From IMG/VR virus record IMGVR_UViG_3300010155_000022, positions 1 through 38,770 of that record: a stretch of 38,770 nucleotides of DNA; one strand, 5' to 3'. Position 1 is the first letter of the stretch, and each line of letters starts with the position of its first letter. A program made the position numbers and the translations under genes. The notes beneath the pieces were generated by a model, which had not been told where the DNA came from, searched no databases, and saw nothing but the letters and a program-made list of their open reading frames with translations. This stretch comes from a virus. This document shows positions 34,656-38,770 of this stretch, piece by piece.

Positions 34656-35340
34656 TTTCTTCTTCTATTTCTTGAATCATTTGAAAATGGATCTTAGCTA
34701 TTCTATTCCTACCTTCTTCTGATAAATGATACTTATGACAGTTATCATAGTTAGTCATAAAGAAGTTCTCTGATAATATAGCTGGCATAGATGTATGTTT
34801 TATTACATAAAAATTAGCTTCTTTATCAGGATCTCCATCTCTTGTATCTCTTCTCATCTTTTCTCCTTTAAACTCTGCTGCTGCTTTTTCATATAATACT
34901 GTAGCAATCTTATCTGATTTAGTTACACCTGGAGTAGTATATACAGACCATCCATTAGCAGATTCTTTATTAAAGCCGTTAGCATGTATACTAATGTATA
35001 TACACTTCTTATCTGAGGCTTTAGCTATTTTATTTGCTGATCTTACTCTAGATCCAAGACTTACATCTTCCTGTGTATCAACTATATTTACACATTCTAT
35101 TCCATTATCATTACATAGTTTAACTAATCTTTTTACTATAGCTCTATTAAACTCTCCTTCAAATAGTTGCTTTCCATCATTCCATTTAGGAGATCTTTTA
35201 CCTGATGTTTGATATACACCATTTATTATACCTCCATGACCATTGTCAAATAACCATATATAATTAGATTCTTTTTTATTTTCTTGGGGATTTGGATCAA
35301 AACTAGTATTACAATTTGGACATGTTACACTTTTACTCAT
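34645..35340 (-). CDS. Endolysin: N-acetylmuramoyl-L-alanine amidase (Amidase_3)
   Basis: 231 residues. The zinc amidase motifs are clear: FDNGHGG with H35, EGEFNRAI with E63, YISIHANG with H119, and ILSENFF with catalytic E191. These match the LytC/AmiC type that cuts the bond between muramic acid and the stem peptide. A short N-terminal tag has one CPNC pair (C7, C10), half of a zinc ribbon; it may pair in a dimer. No signal peptide is visible, so export would need the neighbouring holin. It overlaps the holin candidate by 4 bases and is followed by a 52-residue ORF and a terminator. Confidence 0.9.
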   Translation of the reverse strand: MSKSVTCPNCNTSFDPNPQENKKESNYIWLFDNGHGGIINGVYQTSGKRSPKWNDGKQLFEGEFNRAIVKRLVKLCNDNGIECVNIVDTQEDVSLGSRVRSANKIAKASDKKCIYISIHANGFNKESANGWSVYTTPGVTKSDKIATVLYEKAAAEFKGEKMRRDTRDGDPDKEANFYVIKHTSMPAILSENFFMTNYDNCHKYHLSEEGRNRIAKIHFQMIQEIEEENEV

Positions 35341-35570
35341 GATTCTTTTTTAGTTTTACTATACTTATCCATTGATGTTAACCCTAAACATCCAAAGGCT
35401 AATAAAGCTACAGCATCTACAAGATACTCAGCTGGTCTAATTTCAGGAGAAGTGAATGTATTAGCTATTAGACAAGCTAATAATGTAAATACAGCTAATA
35501 ATCCTGATAATCTTTTAGATGAATAGTTTCCTGATTCATCACTTAATAATTGTTTAAAAAATATTTTCAT
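35337..35570 (-). CDS. Holin candidate, two membrane spans (77 aa)
   Basis: 77 residues with two hydrophobic segments, about 21-40 (LSGLLAVFTLLACLIAN) and 47-65 (YLVDAVALLAFGCLGLTSM), joined by a short loop, and a Lys-rich tail (DKYSKTKKES). The DESGNYSSKRL N-terminus is typical of small membrane proteins in Bacteroidota phages. It sits between spanin and endolysin with 4-base overlaps on both sides, the classical lysis arrangement. By size and topology it suits a class II holin. Call rests on topology and context. Confidence 0.7.
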   Translation of the reverse strand: MKIFFKQLLSDESGNYSSKRLSGLLAVFTLLACLIANTFTSPEIRPAEYLVDAVALLAFGCLGLTSMDKYSKTKKES

Positions 35571-36022
35571 AATATTCTAGATTTTAAAAATTTATATACT
35601 CTATATAGCCCATATAGAATAATTAGTATTAAAGCAAAATACATAGCTTTGTTTAATAAGAATCTCCATTTAGGAGTTTTCTCATAGTATTTTACTGGGA
35701 TCTTTCTTTCTATAATCTTTTCTACTGTAATGGTATCACATATACCTCTAACATAAACTGAATCATGAATAGTATCATGGTAGATCTCTATAGTAAGTCT
35801 ATCTTTTTGAATTACTAATGTATCTTTTCTAATCTCTGTAAAAAAATGATTAGTGAACACGGTATCATGTTCTACTTTAGGAACTGTAATTCTAACAGTA
35901 TCAATAACTTCTACACTATCCATAGTGAGTAACTCTGGATGTTTCTCAATCAATCTAGTGAATCTAGTTTTTGGGCTACAAGCAAATAATAGTAATAATG
36001 CTAATAAAGATATAAACTTCAT
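35567..36022 (-). CDS. u-spanin-like lipoprotein with C-terminal membrane anchor
   Basis: 151 residues. The N-terminal signal ends in a lipobox-like LLFAC with C15, predicting an outer-membrane lipoprotein. The middle (about 35-110) is rich in short beta strands with Thr, Asp and His (DTVRITVPKVEHDTVF, TIEIYHDTIHDSVYV). The C-terminus has a hydrophobic span at about 121-142 and a basic end. A lipid anchor on one end and an inner-membrane span on the other is the unimolecular spanin (T1 gp11) plan, used to fuse inner and outer membranes. Next to holin and endolysin, this is the most likely role. The lipobox has Phe at -2, unusual in the strict consensus. Confidence 0.75.
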   Translation of the reverse strand: MKFISLLALLLLFACSPKTRFTRLIEKHPELLTMDSVEVIDTVRITVPKVEHDTVFTNHFFTEIRKDTLVIQKDRLTIEIYHDTIHDSVYVRGICDTITVEKIIERKIPVKYYEKTPKWRFLLNKAMYFALILIILYGLYRVYKFLKSRIL

Positions 36023-36026
36023 TTGT

Positions 36027-36350
36027 TTATTTTTTTATGTCATGAATGGCTTGAATAATTCTCAACTCCATATCTTTCATTTCAGTTTTAATATCAGACA
36101 ATGATTCATTACTTTTTTCTCTATTCAATTCTACTTGTCCTTTTAAAACATCTATCCTTTTATGCATTGTAGCCTGTCCTTCTTTTCTATTTGTTTTAAT
36201 CTCTTCCATATCAACAGTAAGATTTCTTAAAATCACTTGCTGAATTTCCACCTTATTCTTTAAGCTAAACCAAACTGTTAGTGCTCCTACAACTGCAGAT
36301 AATAAAGAAACTAAGGCTCCAAAGCCTATCTGCATTCCCGAAAGTTCCAT
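36027..36350 (-). CDS. Single-span membrane/coiled-coil protein (107 aa)
   Basis: 107 residues: a hydrophobic segment at about 7-29 (QIGFGALVSLLSAVVGALTVWF), then a long charged helix with heptad-like spacing (about 33-105: VEIQQVILRNLTVDMEEI, VELNREKSNESLSDI). It resembles XhlA-type hemolysin/holin helpers in plan. It starts the run of lysis genes 4 bases before the spanin gene. Likely a lysis accessory or membrane-anchored regulator of the holin; unproven. Confidence 0.55.
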   Translation of the reverse strand: MELSGMQIGFGALVSLLSAVVGALTVWFSLKNKVEIQQVILRNLTVDMEEIKTNRKEGQATMHKRIDVLKGQVELNREKSNESLSDIKTEMKDMELRIIQAIHDIKK

Positions 36351-36415
36351 TCTACTAAGTAATTTATAAATAAATATATACTTATAATATACAAAAAATA
36401 TTTAAACTATGAAAA

Positions 36416-36670
36416 CTAGGGTCTGTTACGTTTTTTATTTTCATACTTAGACATAGCTTCCTCTATCTCTTCTACCTCATCTTTTATATGTTCTATATCA
36501 GTTTCCAAAACCTTTAGGTCTGTGTTGTGAAGCTCTCTTTCTAATCTCTCTACTTTATCTTCTAATAAATCTACCTGGTGTTGATTAGAATACCACATAC
36601 CTGAAAGTGTGACTACAAATATTACAAGTTTAATTACCTGTCCAATACTTATTTGTTTATTCATCACCAT
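36416..36670 (-). CDS. Small single-span membrane/coiled-coil protein (84 aa)
   Basis: 84 residues. Hydrophobic segment at about 11-28 (VIKLVIFVVTLSGMWYSN), then a coiled coil (VDLLEDKVERLERELHN, IEHIKDEVEEIEEAM) and a basic Lys/Arg end. Start could be MVMNK or MNK (two codons later). It lies between the LamG gene (11 bases) and the 107-residue membrane protein (65 bases). The plan is close to that of its neighbour, suggesting related lysis-accessory roles. Function unknown. Confidence 0.55.
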   Translation of the reverse strand: MVMNKQISIGQVIKLVIFVVTLSGMWYSNQHQVDLLEDKVERLERELHNTDLKVLETDIEHIKDEVEEIEEAMSKYENKKRNRP

Positions 36671-36681
36671 TTCGTTGTCTA

Positions 36682-37386
36682 TTAAGGTACATCTGTTGAA
36701 TATGTAGTACCATTTACTAAAGTTCCATCATTTCCACCACTTCCACTATCTATTGCAGTTGTTCCACTTCCTTCTTCAAATCGCCAATATCCAACAGGAT
36801 TATATGAATCAAGACTTTGAGGATTACCTCCATTATAAATTGCAGTAACATCAGAGGTTTTGTCAGATGTCCATACTGCAAATTCATCAATGGTTGCTGC
36901 AATATATCCATATTGTCCTCTACCAAGCAGTGATGGGCTTGCATATGCTGGACTACTTCCTGGCACTGTAGAACCCGTACCTATTTCACTTCCATCAACA
37001 AATATCCTAGAAGAAGCAATATCACTATTTCCAGCACCCGCTATAAACATTAACCAATGATGCCAATTCCCATCAAATTTTGCTGCTTGGTCATCAAAAT
37101 ATCTATAATTCCACGGTGATAATAATATTAAGGGTGTAGTTCCAACAATGTTTAATCTACCAAGCCCGTTACCTGTTACAGATTTATTGCCAACTGTGTC
37201 TGTTGATTTCATCCACCACGATATTGTCATTATACCTAAAGGTATAGATGTCCCTAAATCCACATAATCATCTACTCCGTCATAAGAAGTACTATAAATA
37301 TTTGTAAAAGCAGAAGTTTGAGGAGCTATAATTTTAGATCCTGCACTAACTCCTAGAGTCTTATTGGTATTTATAGATACTCCCAT
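36682..37386 (-). CDS. LamG/concanavalin-like adhesin (234 aa)
   Basis: 234 residues. Typical LamG-like (concanavalin A-like) jelly-roll pattern: YDGVDDYVDLG at 34-44, TISWWMKSTD, a DGNWHHWLMFI stretch, SRIFVDGSEIGTG, LGRGQYGYIAATIDEFAVW, and GYWRFEEGSGTTAIDSGSGGNDGTL near the C-terminus. Such domains bind glycans or proteins on cell surfaces. It follows two small genes that begin with the BspA-like protein and overlaps the 87-residue gene (TAATG). Probably part of receptor binding or a virion surface decoration; the N-terminal 20 residues may be the attachment tag. Confidence 0.75.
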   Translation of the reverse strand: MGVSINTNKTLGVSAGSKIIAPQTSAFTNIYSTSYDGVDDYVDLGTSIPLGIMTISWWMKSTDTVGNKSVTGNGLGRLNIVGTTPLILLSPWNYRYFDDQAAKFDGNWHHWLMFIAGAGNSDIASSRIFVDGSEIGTGSTVPGSSPAYASPSLLGRGQYGYIAATIDEFAVWTSDKTSDVTAIYNGGNPQSLDSYNPVGYWRFEEGSGTTAIDSGSGGNDGTLVNGTTYSTDVP

Positions 37387-37649
37387 TAGACCTCTTCTTC
37401 ATTTGACCATGTACTTGTAGCCATTAGTTCTAAACATTGTTCATGAGTATATATACCAATAGGGACAACTGTACCATCTGTAATAAAGGTAGGTTCAGTA
37501 TCCCACTTAATAATAAACTGTGTTGGTGGATCTAATAAATTTTTTCTTATTGTATCCTCTGATGTTTCTCCTATCTGTAAGAAATCAATCTTTGATAAGT
37601 CATTTAAACTTATTGTTGCGTAGGTTTCAAATATCCCTTTTACTTCCAT
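37386..37649 (-). CDS. Small protein of unknown function (87 aa)
   Basis: 87 residues, mildly acidic: MEVKGIFETYATISLNDL, a PPTQFIIKWDTEPTFI beta stretch and a helical, acidic end (HEQCLELMATSTWSNEEE). No membrane span or motif. It shares bases with the LamG start (TAATG) and follows the 110-residue gene by 6 bases, so it belongs to the adhesin operon. May be a fibre chaperone or tail-fibre-assembly-like protein. Confidence 0.55.
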   Translation of the reverse strand: MEVKGIFETYATISLNDLSKIDFLQIGETSEDTIRKNLLDPPTQFIIKWDTEPTFITDGTVVPIGIYTHEQCLELMATSTWSNEEEV

Positions 37650-37655
37650 TGTATA

Positions 37656-37988
37656 TTATAATAGTTCCTCACCATCATCTGGTGGATTTGGTAATGGTTC
37701 AGGAATAATGGGCTCATATTTTTGAGAAGGTGCTTGAAACTTAGAACTATTTCCTTCAACAGCATCTTTATAATAATCTGTTATTCCTGTATCTTGATTA
37801 ATAAAAGTCTCTAATTCATCTTCAGTTAAAAAAGCACTAATAGTTGGTTGACCTGTTATAACTTCAGTTACTCCTTGATCACCAGCATAGCCAAATACAA
37901 CAAGATCTGCTTCTCCCTCACCATTCATTACATAAAACCATCTATTAGGATTATCTTTAGTTATCTCATTTATATTAAATTGTGCCAT
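37656..37988 (-). CDS. Small acidic protein of unknown function (110 aa)
   Basis: 110 residues with aromatic and acidic residues: NRWFYVMNGEGEADLVVFGY, TISAFLTEDELETFINQDTG, and a Pro-rich acidic end (PIIPEPLPNPPDDGEELL). No membrane span or known motif. It starts 10 bases after the BspA-like gene. It resembles small helper or linker proteins of the adhesin operon; a fibre-assembly chaperone is one possibility. Not recognised. Confidence 0.5.
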   Translation of the reverse strand: MAQFNINEITKDNPNRWFYVMNGEGEADLVVFGYAGDQGVTEVITGQPTISAFLTEDELETFINQDTGITDYYKDAVEGNSSKFQAPSQKYEPIIPEPLPNPPDDGEELL

Positions 37989-37998
37989 ATCTTATATT

Positions 37999-38770
37999 TT
38001 ATACGCAACCTGCATCAGTTATTGTCCATCCTAAAGTAATTAATGCTGCATGTGCAGTAGCTCCTGCTGATACAGCACAAGTATATTCACAATTTGTTAA
38101 TGTCATAGTTAAACCTAGTGTAGTATTTGTTGCTGCTAATCTTACTAAAAAATTATCATATTGTGTTATAGTCATTCTTCCAGCACTATTACAAATATTT
38201 ACTAGATCTGTAACTGCTCCAAAGTCAGCACTAGAATCAATTATAAAATCTGTAAGACTAGTTGTAGTTCTTATTAAACTGTTTACAGTAGTCACTCCTG
38301 AAAAATCCCAATTAGCTCCAAATGTTATAGAAGAAAAATCACTATTATAAAATGTTCCTAACATACTTGTAAGAGTATTAGATGTAGTACATCCTGTTAA
38401 ATCTATTATGTCAAGTCCATCACTAAGATAAAACATATACTGCATACTAGTAACTGAAACCATAGCCCAATTCAATGTTACAACTTGACCAGTTGCATAT
38501 TTTGCATCTCTAAACATGTCAACCATACTAGATACATTTGCCATATTCCAATTTGTAACATTAGGAAATATTCCTTTTACACTAGCACTATATCCATTTC
38601 TATAGAACATTTGATAAAAACTAGCACCTGCCATATTCCAGGTAGATCCAAAGTTTGCACCAAAGTTATGATTATCAAAAATTAATCTTCTAGTATTTTT
38701 AAAAGCATCTGATGCAGATGTAACACTTGATGTGTTTAAACCTGACAATCCGATAATGTCTGTTAAATAT
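37999..38770 (-). CDS. BspA-like repeat surface/adhesin protein (5' end outside window)
   Basis: At least 257 codons; the frame is open through the right edge and the nominal TTG start at 38748 is not the real start. The visible part has BspA-like (DUF285-type) repeats with pattern W-(N/A)-M-x-x-V-(S/T)-S-M-x-x-M-F: NWNMANVSSMVDMF, NWAMVSVTSMQYMF and WDFSGVTTVNSL. The C-terminus (about 185-249) is a separate domain with two cysteines (CEYTC), ending ITDAGCV. Known: BspA-like repeats occur in bacterial surface proteins and phage adhesins. Upstream neighbour of two small genes and a LamG protein, in the adhesin block. Confidence 0.7.
   Translation of the reverse strand, partial: YLTDIIGLSGLNTSSVTSASDAFKNTRRLIFDNHNFGANFGSTWNMAGASFYQMFYRNGYSASVKGIFPNVTNWNMANVSSMVDMFRDAKYATGQVVTLNWAMVSVTSMQYMFYLSDGLDIIDLTGCTTSNTLTSMLGTFYNSDFSSITFGANWDFSGVTTVNSLIRTTTSLTDFIIDSSADFGAVTDLVNICNSAGRMTITQYDNFLVRLAATNTTLGLTMTLTNCEYTCAVSAGATAHAALITLGWTITDAGCV

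Noticed and set aside
36750-36944. 64-codon minus-strand ORF inside the LamG gene
   Set aside because: Different frame within a well-supported LamG protein, with no independent signal.
38748-38770. TTG at 38748 as the start of the BspA-like gene
   Set aside because: The frame continues upstream to the window edge with repeat-like sequence (YLTDIIGLSG), so the gene is cut by the window.
1-38770. Stop-codon reassignment as in some crAss-like phages
   Set aside because: TAA, TAG and TGA all end genes at expected positions (for example TAG for the endolysin, TGA for the muzzle), and no long frame needs an internal stop read through.
1-38770. tRNA genes, CRISPR arrays, insertion sequences, integrase or attachment sites
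   Set aside because: No cloverleaf, regular repeat-spacer array, transposase or integrase motif was seen by eye; small tRNAs could still be missed.

Overview
The window is a continuous stretch of a tailed-phage genome, and every gene I can support lies on the minus strand. It reads as the structural, packaging and lysis module of a crAss-like phage (order Crassvirales) or a close relative infecting Bacteroidota. Reasons: very AT-rich DNA; the transcription order terminase, portal, acidic scaffold-like protein, HK97-fold capsid protein, small basic proteins, ring proteins, Cys-rich and fibre proteins, IHF-like protein, very long muzzle-like protein, giant internal protein; and almost no Shine-Dalgarno sites. 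TAA, TAG and TGA all end genes here, so no stop codon appears reassigned. These family calls come from memory of family sequences, not from a search.

Layout in transcription order (high to low coordinates). (a) 38770-36682: adhesin-type genes: a BspA-like repeat protein cut by the right edge, two small unknowns and a LamG/concanavalin-like protein. (b) 36670-34497: lysis cassette: two single-membrane-span coiled-coil proteins, a lipoprotein with a C-terminal membrane anchor (u-spanin type), a two-span holin candidate, an Amidase_3 endolysin and a 52-residue ORF, closed by a terminator. (c) 34382-29543: packaging block: coiled-coil protein, winged-helix candidate, HU/IHF-like protein, Cys-rich protein, PD-(D/E)XK nuclease, a possible small terminase and TerL. 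(d) 29537-23468: portal, a membrane/coiled-coil protein, scaffold candidate, major capsid protein. (e) 23396-18964: capsid-proximal unknown, a run of tiny basic proteins, a ring-type protein, and a conserved 469-residue virion protein. (f) 18889-12488: Cys-rich and fibre-like proteins. (g) 12354-1: IHF-like protein, two ring/tail-tube proteins, a 1810-residue muzzle/stabilisation protein and a giant protein open to the left edge.

The giant left-edge protein (at least 1533 codons) starts with a GH19 lysozyme/chitinase-type domain, carries an HEAGH zinc-protease-like motif, and twice contains a module of about 30 residues. Its position directly after the muzzle gene suggests an ejected cargo protein that opens the cell wall. 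Genes are packed with ATGA and TAATG overlaps. Four clear hairpin terminators are present. Two, after the capsid gene and after the 469-residue gene, leave almost no room for a new promoter and probably act as partial terminators that set protein ratios. No tRNA, rRNA, CRISPR array, insertion sequence or attachment site was seen. No gene-free stretch exceeds 300 bases.
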